Source of the DNA: Arctopsyche grandis
Taxonomy: Eukaryota; Arthropoda; Insecta; Trichoptera; Hydropsychidae
Assembly: GCF_051622035.1 (NCBI RefSeq)
Contig: NC_135360.1
Coordinates: 5,332,001-5,396,000, forward strand
Length of the DNA stretch: 64,000 nucleotides
Direction of reading: 5' to 3'
Part shown: positions 9,910 to 20,774 of the stretch, piece after piece
Layout of the letters: each line of letters starts with the position of its first letter
Position numbering within the stretch: position 1 is the first letter of the stretch
Translations under genes and position numbers: made by a program
Notes under the pieces: generated by a model
What the model was told of the DNA's origin: nothing
Databases searched by the model: none
Seen by the model: the letters and a program-made list of their open reading frames with translations, nothing else

Positions 9910-11280
9910 AGCCAGCGGTTCCCGAATGGTGTTCCGCGGAACCTTGGGGTTCCGTAAAAGGCTCTCAGGTAGGGTTGCCAGATGGTATCCAAAGGGAGGA
10001 CATGTCCTCCTTTTCCATGTTTTGTCCTCCCGTCCTCCCTTACCTTTTTGCTAAATATCGGGCGGGACTTATTTATAATGATTTAGTTTCATGCATTGAG
10101 TTCTTGAGCATCAGAGGTGTAAAGATTGACGATGTTAAGCTACAAGATCAATTTTGTAACTTGATTTCATTTATTAAATCAAAATCAGATGAAGATGAAG
10201 CATATTATGATTTGAAGTTGCACGAGAAGTGGACAATCTACTTCAAAAGTGTTAAAAACATTGAATGTTTCTCAGAACTGCTCAAGATCTGCGAGTTTTA
10301 TTTTTGTATAAGCGCACATAATGCAAATGTGGAAAGATTTTTTTCACTGATTAATACTCAGTGGAACAAAGAGAGGAATAGACTAAGTGTACAGTCAGTT
10401 AAATCTTTAATTCTTACTCAATACAACTTCAAAAACATGACATGTGAAGATTTTTATAATTATTTGTTAAAAAACCAAGAACTTCTTTCCAAAATTGGCA
10501 GCTCAGCTAAATATTATTAAAATAAAGTAAAATAATATAAAAAATTCGTTTAATTTCTGAATGTCCTCCTTTTTTTACAGAAAATCCTCCTTTTTAGACC
10601 CATCTGCCCTCCTTTATCAAATTATCATCTGGCAACCCTACTCTCAGGGGTTCCATTCAAGATTTCCATATTGTAAATCGTTTCACGTTTGATAATATTT
10701 AGGTATTGTAATTTTTATATAAATGGACGTAATTATTATTCAGTTTCAATGAACTTGTTGTCCAAAAATGTTGTAGTAGGTGAAATTCCGTTTGTAGGTG
10801 TACCGTTCGCGAGTGTAAGTTAAGTACCAGTTCGCGATGGAGTGACAAAATATCTTCTTTAAAATATAAAATCGCCTTCTCGATTGAATGTCTTGGACAA
10901 AAAAGTTATGACTGTTTTCCGCTACTTCAGCAATTTCTCAAAAAAAATCATCTTCCAATGGCTACAGACGTGGAAATAAGTATACGTGAACATTTGACAA
11001 ACCTGACAACGTCTTTGGAGGAATATTTTCCAGAAGAAAAGTTTCAGTTATGGGAAATCGAATGGGTCCGAAATCCATTTAGGATTAGTACCAAAACCTT
11101 CAACATTGACTGTATTGGAGTATGAAAATTTAATTGATATTAAAAATTTATCCACACTCCAACAACTTTTGGAATCAAAAGCTACCACGAACCTGAGCCA
11201 ATTTTGGTTTGGCCTGAAAAACGAATACCCGGGTATCGCTGAAAAGGCTATCATGGCGTTACTCCCATTTGTGTCAACTT
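9910..11280 (+). mobile_element. Older hAT relic, split by a younger hAT
   Basis: The left end resembles a hAT terminus (CAGCGGTTCCCGAATGG), and coding remains at about 10900-11280 read DCFPLLQQFL, then LTTSLEEYFPEEKFQLWE, then LVPKPSTLTVLEYENLID and WFGLKNEYPGIAEKA, a pattern of BED/SCAN-associated hAT transposases. A frameshift near 11080 breaks it, and the dimerisation end is missing where GC-rich sequence begins at 11281. The 671-bp hAT at 9970-10640 sits inside its left part with a clean target duplication. Confidence 0.65.
9970..10640 (+). mobile_element. Internally deleted hAT element with 8-bp target duplication
   Basis: Ends TAGGGTTGCCAGATG and its inverse CATCTGGCAACCCTA, flanked on both sides by CTCTCAGG (9962-9969 and 10641-10648). 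A frame ending at 10520 encodes a hAT C-terminus: HEKWTIYFKS, then ISAHNANVERFFSLINTQW, then RNRLSVQSVKSL. The N-terminal and most of the catalytic part is missing, so it is non-autonomous; sharp ends and a perfect duplication indicate a relatively recent insertion. Confidence 0.88.
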
Positions 11281-11800
11281 AGGGCCGGATCGCACCGCGC
11301 GACGTGTCGTTCTGAAAATGCAAAATGACCGATCCCATACACATTGTATGGGGTCACATTTCATCGGAGCGGACCCTGCAACATGTCGGTCTCTCGGGTA
11401 ATAAAGCCCGACGACGGTTGATATCAGTTGACAGAGTTGGGTCTGGTCGCATGGATTTAATGACCTTAACGATCGACATGCCGGACCCATCAAAAAAACT
11501 CCATACAAAAAAAACACCAACAACCGCACGTGCAATCTACGACATGCCTCTATTGTATGAATGATCAATCTATGAGATAATTTCTCAATGAATTGCTCAA
11601 TATGAGGTAATTGAACTAAAATTTGATTCAGATATCATTTATTGCACGTAATAAGTTTGTTAAATCTATCGAGTACAATAAACATTAATTTGAAATAACA
11701 ACAACATAACAATGGAATTTGCCGGAGATCGAGGAAGAAGAGACGAAATACAATAAGTTAGAGAAAATTAAAAAAAAACATGGTCTACAAAATATGTGGA
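11281..11800. other. GC-richer unknown insert and flank
   Basis: 11281-11565 is GC-richer than its surroundings and includes a local palindrome around GACCGATCCCATACACATTG (about 11328-11356). It interrupts the hAT relic on its left. Open frames exist on both strands but resemble nothing known to me. 11570-11800 is AT-rich and featureless. Confidence 0.35.
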
Positions 11801-11803
11801 TAA

Positions 11804-12516
11804 GACTGGCCGCGCACTAGGCAGCCAGGCTGCCGCAGCCAATCTAACATACGGTGGCTCATTGGAGCCCGCGCACTAGGCAGCCAAGAATTCCTGGCTG
11901 CGGCAGCCAGATCGCGTACGATTGCATGGCAGCCAGCTGGCTGCACGCAGCCAGAGCCTGCAAGGTAGAATGTATGTGGCTGCCTTCAGTCTCCGCGCAC
12001 TTGACGTAGCAGCCAGAAGTTTTACGCCGCGGATAGCGATTAGAATCCCAGATACTGTGTGACCTTTCAAGGATTATCTGTAACGAATATCTGTTAACGG
12101 ATTAAATCGTAAGGCAATATGGGATATGTCTTCAGAAGAATACAGTGATCGAGATGTGAAAAGACGAAGATGGTAGGAAATCACAAATACAAAGTGTGAG
12201 GAAAGCTTGGTTTTATTAATCTTACATATATGTTTACCATCGATGGCACCAATGCAATTGGGAAAATTTGCATTTTTATTGAAACCATTTGCTATCTCAA
12301 TCCATCTTTCTCCATTAAATTCTGGAAACGCTGTTTGTTTGAATGAATGAATCCAAAATCTTCTCTTTGCTTTGCGTTTCTTACGAAACAAGAGGTAAAG
12401 AATTATTTCTTCTACGCTTGACGGAAAGGTGACTACTGGCCGTCGACTCTGGCTGCCGAAACTGGCTGCTCAATATTTTGGCTGCGGCAGCCTGGCTGCC
12501 TAGTGCGCGGCCAGCC
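11804..12516 (-). mobile_element. PIF/Harbinger element, internally deleted, TAA target duplication
   Basis: Long GC-rich inverted ends (GCCGCGCACTAGGCAGCCAG and inverse) lie between TAA at 11801-11803 and TAA at 12517-12519, which matches Harbinger's TWA target. On the minus strand about 12391-12200 reads RKKRKAKRRFWIHSFKQ, then ERWIEIANGFN and NFPNCIGAIDGKHI, fragments of the Harbinger transposase including the motif before its catalytic Asp. The left end contains a second inner copy of the terminal sequence (about 11871-11915), so the ends have been partly duplicated. Confidence 0.85.
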
Positions 12517-12635
12517 TAATGTAAATAACGGTTTTGGAGGACCTACGACACGTGTTGCTGCAATAAATCTTCTGAACAATGATTTCTAAATAGGTTCTGT
12601 AACTGTACCATCTTTACTCATTGTATCATATTGAA

Positions 12636-12905
12636 ATCATATTGAATATATATTATTTTAAATGAACAGGATGTGCCTGTGTCGTGTAAAATTAATATTT
12701 GAAATAATATATAGATGTTAAACACCCTAATAAATTACAATAGATAATACTGAACGGTAAGTAAGACTTTTTCGACTTGCATACGACGACAATAAAGCAT
12801 GAGTATGTATATTATTTTAAATGGACAGGGTGTGTGGCTGTGTCGTGTAAAATTAACAATTGAAATAATAGAGATGTTGAAAATCCTAATAAATTACAAT
12901 AGATG
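12636..12905. repeat. Direct repeat of about 105 bp, two units
   Basis: A unit running from TATTATTTTAAATGAACAGG through TGTGTCGTGTAAAATTAA to CTAATAAATTACAATAGAT occurs at about 12648-12747 and again at about 12808-12904, roughly 160 bp apart. Neither unit is coding. The remaining sequence 12905-13240 is unremarkable until the shared ZAD 3' tail near 13195. Confidence 0.6.
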
Positions 12906-13248
12906 CGTTAAATGCGTATTGTGCGTATTACGGTATTGTACGTCTGTATTGTATTATAGTCTCTATAGTGAAAAAACTAGTAGCACGTGCGGCCGTCTCA
13001 GGCCGTCCCCGTGTTGAAAGGAAGCCCGGACCCACAGATTTTCCAGCAACAAAACTCGCCAACAAAGTTGTTCGCGAGTCGAGCGGTGCGACTCGGCCCT
13101 TACAGATGTGAGGCTGGGTTTTCAGCTTACGCCTACACGAAAAATAAGTTTAGCTGGGTTAAAACGCACATATGTGCACGCCCCCGGCTCCACGTGTTAA
13201 CATTTATGGTACACTTTAAAATTATTTCGTATACTGATACGGTAAATA

Positions 13249-14787
13249 TCAAACATCACATTTGCATGGCTTTTCTTTTGTGTGAGATCTCACGTGTCTA
13301 ACAAGACTACTGTTTTTTGTAAAGGAATTCAAACAAATATCACATTTGTATGGTTTTTCCGCCGTGTGAGTTCTCGTGTGTGTATAAAGATTACTAATTT
13401 GGCTAAATGTTTTTAAGCAAACATCACATTTGTGCGGCTTTTCCCCCGTGTGAGATCTCATATGTTTATGAAGACTATCAATTCGACTAAATGATTTTAA
13501 GCAAACCTCACATTTGTGTGGTTTTTCCCCTGTGTGACATCTCAAGTGTATAGCAAGACTATTTATTTGAGTAAAGGATTTCAAACAAATATCACATTTG
13601 TGTGGCTTTTCCCCCGTGTGAGTTCTCATGTGTGTATGAAGATTACCAATTTGACTAAATGGTTTTAAGCAAACATCACAATTGTGTGGCTTTTCCCCCG
13701 TGTGAGTTCTCATGTGTGATCTAAGACCATGTTTTACAGAAAATGATTTTAAGCAAATATCACATTTGTGTGACTTTTCCCCCGTGTGAATTCTCATGTG
13801 TGTCTGAAGATGAATAATTTGACTAAATGATTTTGAGCAAACCTCACATTTGTGTGGTTTTTCTCCTGTGTGAGATCTCATGTGTTTATGAAGATAACTA
13901 CTATAAATAAATGATTTTAAACAAATATCACATTTGTATGGCTTTTCCCCATTGTGAGATTTAATTTCTCCATCAAGATGTCCTTTTTGAGTAATCATTT
14001 TTGTACAAACTTCACGTTTGGGTGATTTTATCCCAGGGCGAGATATCATGTTAATAAGAAGATCACTTTCTTGTGAAAACGATTTTTCGTGAGTGTGAAA
14101 CAATAAATGTTCCACAATAGTAGATTTTTGAGAAAATGATTTTAAACAAATATCACATTGGTAAATATTCGGTAATGGAGACTCTTCCGATGGAATTCCA
14201 GTATCATCTGCCCCAAAATCACTCGAAATATCCTTTCTTATGTGTATCTGTAAAGTTAAACGAACGTTATACAATGAAAATGAATACAATACGTTTTTAA
14301 CAAGATTAGAAGCGACTATACCGGAGATATAATATTTTCCCTCAAATAGATATTTTGTTGGGAATCGCTTCTTTCTAAGGCACTAGATTTCCAGTCATTC
14401 GCCTCGACATTACAAACATTTGGTGACGAATCAACATCTGATTCATCCTTCCATATTAAATCTTCCAGTAAAACTTCTTCCGGCTTTAAATTCAAACTCT
14501 CATTCAACGTCAGCTTCGACGTTACGTTGCTTTGAAGACAATCTTCTCGAAAACTGCTGAGCAATTCCAGAGTGTTGATACACGAAAGGCATATCCCATC
14601 TGGCAAGCCGTCACCTCTTTTAACCTGCAAATGAGAGGGGCAGCGATGAATGGTTAATTTAGATGACAATAGGATAAAAGTAATTAACCTGCAGTCGACA
14701 AGAGGTTCGTATGAGCTGTGCCAGTGGATGAGGATTGTCGTGGATGGAGACAGTCGGAGCAGAACTAAGACAAAGCCTGCACTCCAT
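13249..14787 (-). CDS. G2: ZAD domain C2H2 zinc-finger protein, 9 intact fingers
   Basis: Exons 14787-14689, 14624-14322 and 14247-13249, all phase 0, with the same exon lengths (99 and 303 nt) and intron positions as G1. The ZAD starts MECRLCL and ends with CLSC and REDCLQS; the linker is acidic. After a first normal finger come two degenerate ones (KSFSQESDLLINM and [13 protein letters not shown]) that have lost zinc ligands, then eight regular fingers, ending KPCKCDV before the TGA. The same two broken fingers are present in G5 and G6. Likely a nuclear DNA-binding regulator. Its plus-strand partner survives only as a relic at 15396-15570. Confidence 0.9.
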
Positions 14788-14935
14788 CGCATCGCCCAAG
14801 TCTTCTGTCAAAACTGAAAAATTGTATTCATCGGTAACATGTAAATCGTTCGAATACTATTCACCGAATAGTATTCTACTAACGACCAGAGATCAGACGC
14901 CGAGATGTTTATCAGCACAAAAATATGACCAATAA

Positions 14936-15395
14936 CAGGGAGCATGTAAATTGGTCGAATGCTATACACCGAAATCCATCACCGAATGCTATTCCACTAA
15001 TAACGCTTTCACCGAAAATCTAAAGACCGAAAGGTAAATTCGTCTAATATCTTTATATGGTAATTGGACTATTCGTCACATTGCGGTGATATGTGACGAA
15101 TAGTCCAATTACATGAAAATCGCGAATACACAATATTTGGCACTCAAGTTATCGTTAGTATGATGGGCTTTTCTGCTCCCAGATGTTCCGTTATAGAGAT
15201 TTTAGTGATTTGTGACCAGTAATCGCCGAGCCATATTTATATCCAATTTCGAGTTTCAAACCAGTAGTAGCCGAGTTTCAAACCTAAAGATAAAGGTAAA
15301 TATAAAGATAAAAGTTCATGAACGGGAATAAACCGGGTTTTTTCCCGACGGCACATCTCTAGAAACAATGCAATTACGTACAAAAATCTTTATTC
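14936..15395 (+). repeat. Intergenic repeat unit P, copy 1
   Basis: Starts CAGGGAGCATGTAAATTGG and includes GGTCGAATGCTATACACCGA, then GGACTATTCGTCACATT. It is shared with 38070-38300, 46914-47280 (there split by an LTR-like insertion) and, inverted, 54640-55131. This copy contains a perfect hairpin: 15061-15081 is the reverse complement of 15091-15111. It ends in GGGAATAAACCGGGTTTTTT, found also in the 54-kb copy. It always lies upstream of a subfamily-1 gene. No open reading frame. Confidence 0.65.
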
Positions 15396-15570
15396 GATAT
15401 AGGTCTAAATTGAATAAACATTTAAAAATACACAACAAGGACAGACTGTTCGAATGCAATATTTGTTCAAAGTCGTTCGCTCACCCAGAATCATATAAAA
15501 TCTCATTCTGAGATAAAACCGTACCATTGTGAAATTAGTATGGTTTCATTCGCTCACAGGTAGAGGTTGT
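15396..15570 (+). pseudogene. Relic of a subfamily-2 ZAD zinc-finger gene
   Basis: Matches two separate parts of gene A fingers: about 15404-15480 corresponds to gene A 39531-39610 (KHLKIHNKDRLFECNICSKS) and about 15484-15567 to 39890-39960 (HCE and SFAHR words). The roughly 290 bp between them is missing, and stops follow. It stands where the divergent plus-strand partner of G2 should be, so G2 plus this relic looks like a decayed fourth copy of the G/A block. Confidence 0.8.
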
Positions 15571-15572
15571 TA

Positions 15573-15720
15573 TTTCTCGACTTATTTTGATTCTCGAGAT
15601 TCGGGAATCTTTATTTCTCGGAATATTTGAATCTCGAGATATGAGAATCTTATTTTCTCGAAATATTTCAATCTCGAGAATTCGAGATTTTCTTTTTTGT
15701 TTCTCGAGATTCTTGATAAA
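15573..15720. repeat. TCTCGAGA-rich cluster, copy 1
   Basis: About 150 bp in which TCTCGAGATT-like words recur every 20-35 bp (TTTCTCGGAATATT, ATCTCGAGATATGAGAATC). A second cluster at about 18229-18370 has the same composition; both are preceded by AGAGGTTGT. Confidence 0.6.
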
Positions 15721-15857
15721 GTATATATATATATATTTTTAATATAGTGAATTGATTTTTTTAGCATATAAAATCGACAACATACAAAAATCAAAAGGAC
15801 ACAAACACTACATTTTATTTTTTTTATGTATACATACATGTATACGGTTATGGAGGA

Positions 15858-17816
15858 CGGTACGCGACGATTGGGCGCCCAGGACGATTGGTCGACCAGT
15901 GTTACTCGCCACTGCGACAACTGGACGACGAGACTGGCGGACACTGCGTCAATTGGGCCCTGCGTCAATTGGGCGCCCATCGCACTGGGCGATCGTCGAC
16001 TGGGCTATGGCGACTGGGCGACCTGGGCGCGTGGGCGACCGCCGACACGCCCGCTGGTGAAGTGGTCGCCAAGCTTACGTAAACTCTGCGTTTTGCAAGG
16101 AACGACCGCGACCGTCTCCGTTATAGGAATTTCCGATACACTGACAAATATTCTACCTACATACATATGCTTTATACCGCTTTATTTTTCGTTTCAGTTT
16201 TACCAATTTTTCGTAACAACACGAATCATACTATTAATTTTTTTCGCTATATTATATTACATTTGCTGGAATTTTATATTAAACGTACTTTTATAAATAC
16301 ATGTGTAGCACCTTTTCACAAAAAATAATTGTAAGATGACAAATCATATGTACCTACATATTCTGCAAAATAATATAAAAGAAAAATGATCGATTGAATC
16401 TTTCGCGCAGTGCTTTTAGTTTGTTTTCAAATGGACACACTTTTTTTTCTTTTAAATGTTGTATTTCAGTTTTATCATTTGGAAAAATTCACACTCTATT
16501 CTCAATTTTCTCAACACTGTATTAGTTATACATAATTACAAAATATTTTCTAGTAGCGATTCTCAAAGTTTTCAAGATTATATTTTTTTTCAATGATGAA
16601 ATAAGTTTACGAAAAAAAAGCGCATACTTAAATTCGTTTGCGGAGCTCGAATAATTTTTTTCGGCTTTTCCCATAATTAAATTATTACATCGTTTACGAT
16701 TCGCAGAGGCAATTCTCGAAAAAAATAGCTTTTTAAAGCAATTTTAAACATCTCCCGTTCTATGGTTATTGTTGAAAATTACATTGAGCCACAAAAAATC
16801 ACGTTTTTTAGTTACCAGAGCGGAGTTTAACCAATCTTTACTAACTTTGACCCACTGAATTCGAATATGATATTGATTTTTGCTGGTTGGTGATCGTTTA
16901 CGAGATATGAGCGTTTAAAAAAATGCGCGATTTTTACAGTTTTTTGGCTTTTGCGGTCTTTAAATCAAAACCTAGTATCGCAGTGCTCAAAGTGAGTATT
17001 GGAATCAATAATCAGATGTTTTTCCTATCGATTGTGATATTGCATTGCTTTAAAATACTTATAATTAATTGTCTAGCGAATTTTAAAAGTGAAAAATATA
17101 TTTTTTTTACGGATTTTTTCTCCGTGCTATTTTGCATTTATTTGGCAATTTTTTTATTTCACCTCGTTTATAAGGATTGGTTTTCTATTTCAATATTTTT
17201 TATTTTTATCTAAACGTACTAACTCAAGCAGTAATTGCAATTTAAATGCTTTCGTTTTTGTTGCTCAGTGTTATTATAGTCACATTAAAATCTATATGAT
17301 AGTTTATAGTAATTAAGGCTCATTTCGTTTATCAATAATTTAATAAGGTAAATTCGAAACATACATAAATATGTATAACGAATTATGTTTACATCTATAA
17401 CTGTCATCCAGCGCTCATCTGTTCATCTAATGTATAATTTCTTTAATAATATTTTATGCGTATAAAATATTACAAAGACCTTACAAGAAATTATATATTT
17501 TCAAATATTTGGACCGAATGAACGAACTCATTCAAAACGTTTTTTTTTACTATGAGTGGCAGTTTTATTGCCTAAAGATAAATAATACCGCGTCTCATAG
17601 GCTAGGCTACAGATGCTCTGCAAGTCGTTTTGATAAAAGAGTTCTCAAAACGACTTTTGACAACTGTTTCTCGAACTACTTTTTTTCTTGATTGTTTTAC
17701 ATGACATGTTATACATACATATGTAAGGTTTTTCAACGGGTTTTTGCGGTATCATAAATTCATGGCCCTCAAATTTGGTTTAAAATAATGCAATGACGTA
17801 AATGATTTTATACCCT
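15858..17816 (+). repeat. Left arm of a 4.9-kb palindrome
   Basis: This 1959-bp stretch is nearly identical to the reverse complement of 18829-20773. Its outer 200 bp is GC-rich with imperfect GGGCGACTG-type minisatellite units (about 15870-16060); the rest is AT-rich. Arms stay aligned through an accidental 96-codon frame at 16923-17213 that is identical in both arms. I recognise no protein. Very high arm identity means recent duplication, gene conversion between arms, or a foldback element with long inverted ends. Confidence 0.85.
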
Positions 17817-18828
17817 AAAAATAAAAATATTATTAAAGAAATTATATATAAGTTGAACAGATGAGCGCTGGATGACAGTTATACATAGATGTAAACATAA
17901 TTCGTTATATATATATGTATGTATGTATGTATGTTTCTAATTTACAAAAGCAATAGATATTTACCTACATAGTAATATAAATTATTGATAAACGAAATGA
18001 GCCTTAATTACTATAAATTACTATAAACTATCATATAAAATTTTAATATAAAGAAAATGTCTATATTTTTAATTCTTACGGCTAATTTTTACTTTATCTA
18101 TGTACGTAGTTTTTGATATATGTACATACATACATATGTACCTAAACGCATCATAACATTATGGACTCGTCATTAAATAATTATTTAAAAAGCATAATTT
18201 TCAACAATAACCATAGAACTAGAGGTTGTGATCGAGAAATCTTGTCTCGAGATTTCTCGAGAAATTTTGATTCTCGTTTCTCGAGAATATTTTATTGTAA
18301 AATTACGAGATTCTCATTTCTCGAGAATATTTTATTATGAAAATTCGAGATTCTCGTATCTCGATAAAATATGGGATCAACCGTGTGATTGGTGCTTATT
18401 TTTAATCTTACGAAAATCCAAAACGTGTAAAATTTGTAACTCTCAACATTAAATCAATTCTAGAATCGCCAGTATTTAGTATATTCATCAAATCATAGTA
18501 TTAATAAAGTTTTTTGATTTACTTTTCATTGATGAATAATGAAAATAAATATTAAATTGAAAATTTTCAAAATAACATATGTACATATGTATGTATGTAC
18601 ATGCATTCATACAACACATATATACATTGAAAAAATTATTTCCATGCTAATTATAACATTTGAAAATTACAAGGTTTATCTTAGTTTTGGACAAACCTCC
18701 TAAAACTTTTCCGATCGCTTTGAAACTTTGCCATTTTTTTTGGAATAAAAAACGTTTATTTTATCGGAGAGGTTTTGAAAAAACGATGAAAACCATTTCA
18801 GAATAATTTGAATTTAATAAAAGGATAA
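17817..18828. repeat. Palindrome spacer with a smaller nested inverted repeat
   Basis: About 17820-18050 is the reverse complement of about 17290-17480 inside the left arm (words GAACAGATGAGCGCTGG and GATAAACGAAATGAGCC), forming a second, nested palindrome. The spacer also holds the second TCTCGAGA cluster (18229-18370). No coding sequence is recognisable. Confidence 0.7.
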
Positions 18829-20773
18829 AGGGTATAAAATCATTTACGTCATTGCATTATTTTAAACCAAATTTGAGGGCCATGAATTTATGATACCGCA
18901 AAAACCCGTTGAAAAACCTTACATATGTATGTATAACATGTCATGTAAAACAATCAAGAAAAAAAGTAGTACGAGAAACAGTTGTCAAAAGTCGTTTTGA
19001 GAACTCTTTTATCAAAACGACTTGCAGAGCATCTGTAGCCTAGCCTATGAGGCGCGGTATTATTTATCTTTAGGCAATAAAACTGCCACTCATAGTAAAA
19101 AAAAACGTTTTGAATGAGTTCGTTCATTCGGTCCAAATATTTGAAAATATATAATTTCTTGTAAGGTCTTTGTAATATTTTATACGCATAAAATATTATT
19201 AAAGAAATTATACATTAGATGAACAGATGAGCGCTGGATGACAGTTATAGATGTAAACATAATTCGTTATACATATTTATGTATGTTTCGAATTTACCTT
19301 ATTAAATTATTGATAAACGAAATGAGCCTTAATTACTATAAACTATCATATAGATTTTAATGTGACTATAATAACACTGAGCAACAAAAACGAAAGCATT
19401 TAAATTGCAATTACTGCTTGAGTTAGTACGTTTAGATAAAAATAAAAAATATTGAAATAGAAAACCAATCCTTATAAACGAGGTGAAATAAAAAAATTGC
19501 CAAATAAATGCAAAATAGCACGGAGAAAAAATCCGTAAAAAAAATATATTTTTCACTTTTAAAATTCGCTAGACAATTAATTATAAGTATTTTAAAGCAA
19601 TGCAATATCACAATCGATAGGAAAAACATCTGATTATTGATTCCAATACTCACTTTGAGCACTGCGATACTAGGTTTTGATTTAAAGACCGCAAAAGCCA
19701 AAAAACTGTAAAAATCGCGCATTTTTTTAAACGCTCATATCTCGTAAACGATCACCAACCAGCAAAAATCAATATCATATTCGAATTCAGTGGGTCAAAG
19801 TTAGTAAAGATTGGTTAAACTCCGCTCTGGTAACTAAAAAACGTGATTTTTTGTGGCTCAATGTAATTTTCAACAATAACCATAGAACGGGAGATGTTTA
19901 AAATTGCTTTAAAAAGCTATTTTTTTCGAGAATTGCCTCTGCGAATCGTAAACGATGTAATAATTTAATTATGGGAAAAGCCGAAAAAAATTATTCGAGC
20001 TCCGCAAACGAATTTAAGTATGCGCTTTTTTTTCGTAAACTTATTTCATCATTGAAAAAAAATATAATCTTGAAAACTTTGAGAATCGCTACTAGAAAAT
20101 ATTTTGTAATTATGTATAACTAATACAGTGTTGAGAAAATTGAGAATAGAGTGTGAATTTTTCCAAATGATAAAACTGAAATACAACATTTAAAAGAAAA
20201 AAAAGTGTGTCCATTTGAAAACAAACTAAAAGCACTGCGCGAAAGATTCAATCGATCATTTTTCTTTTATATTATTTTGCAGAATATGTAGGTACATATG
20301 ATTTGTCATCTTACAATTATTTTTTGTGAAAAGGTGCTACACATGTATTTATAAAAGTACGTGTAATATAAAATTCCAGCAAATGTAATATAATATAGCG
20401 AAAAAAATTAATAGTATGATTCGTGTTGTTACGAAAAATTGGTAAAACTGAAACGAAAAATAAAGCGGTATAAAGCATATGTATGTAGGTAGAATATTTG
20501 TCAGTGCTTAGGAAATTCCTATAACGGAGACGGTCGCGGTCGTTCCTTGCAAAACGCAGAGTTTACGTAAGCTTGGCGACCACTTCACCAGCGGGCCGAG
20601 TCGGCGGTCGCCCAGGTGCCCGGGTCGCCCAGTCGCCGTCGCCCAGTCGACGATCGCCCAGTTCGATGGGCGCCCAATTGACGCAGTGCCCGCCAGTCTC
20701 GTCGTCCAGTTGTCGCAGTGGCGAGTAACACTGGTCGACCGATCGTCCTGGGCGCCCAATCGTCGCGTACCGC
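18829..20773 (-). repeat. Right arm of the 4.9-kb palindrome
   Basis: Reverse complement of 15858-17816, 1945 bp. It ends in GTCGCGTACCG at 20773. Differences from the left arm are concentrated in the GC-rich minisatellite. The CR1-like LINE begins immediately outside it. Confidence 0.85.
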
Positions 20774-20774
20774 C

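Noticed and set aside
14316-14792. 158-codon frames starting MRWSAG upstream of G2-G6 as separate genes
   Set aside because: They overlap the real exon 1 in another frame, cross intron 1, and then share exon 2; treated as a possible intron-retention product only.
16923-17316. Identical 96- and 75-codon frames in both arms of the 4.9-kb palindrome (also 19329-19722)
   Set aside because: Phe/Ile/Lys-rich translations of AT-rich DNA with no recognisable family; identity follows from arm identity, not from coding constraint.
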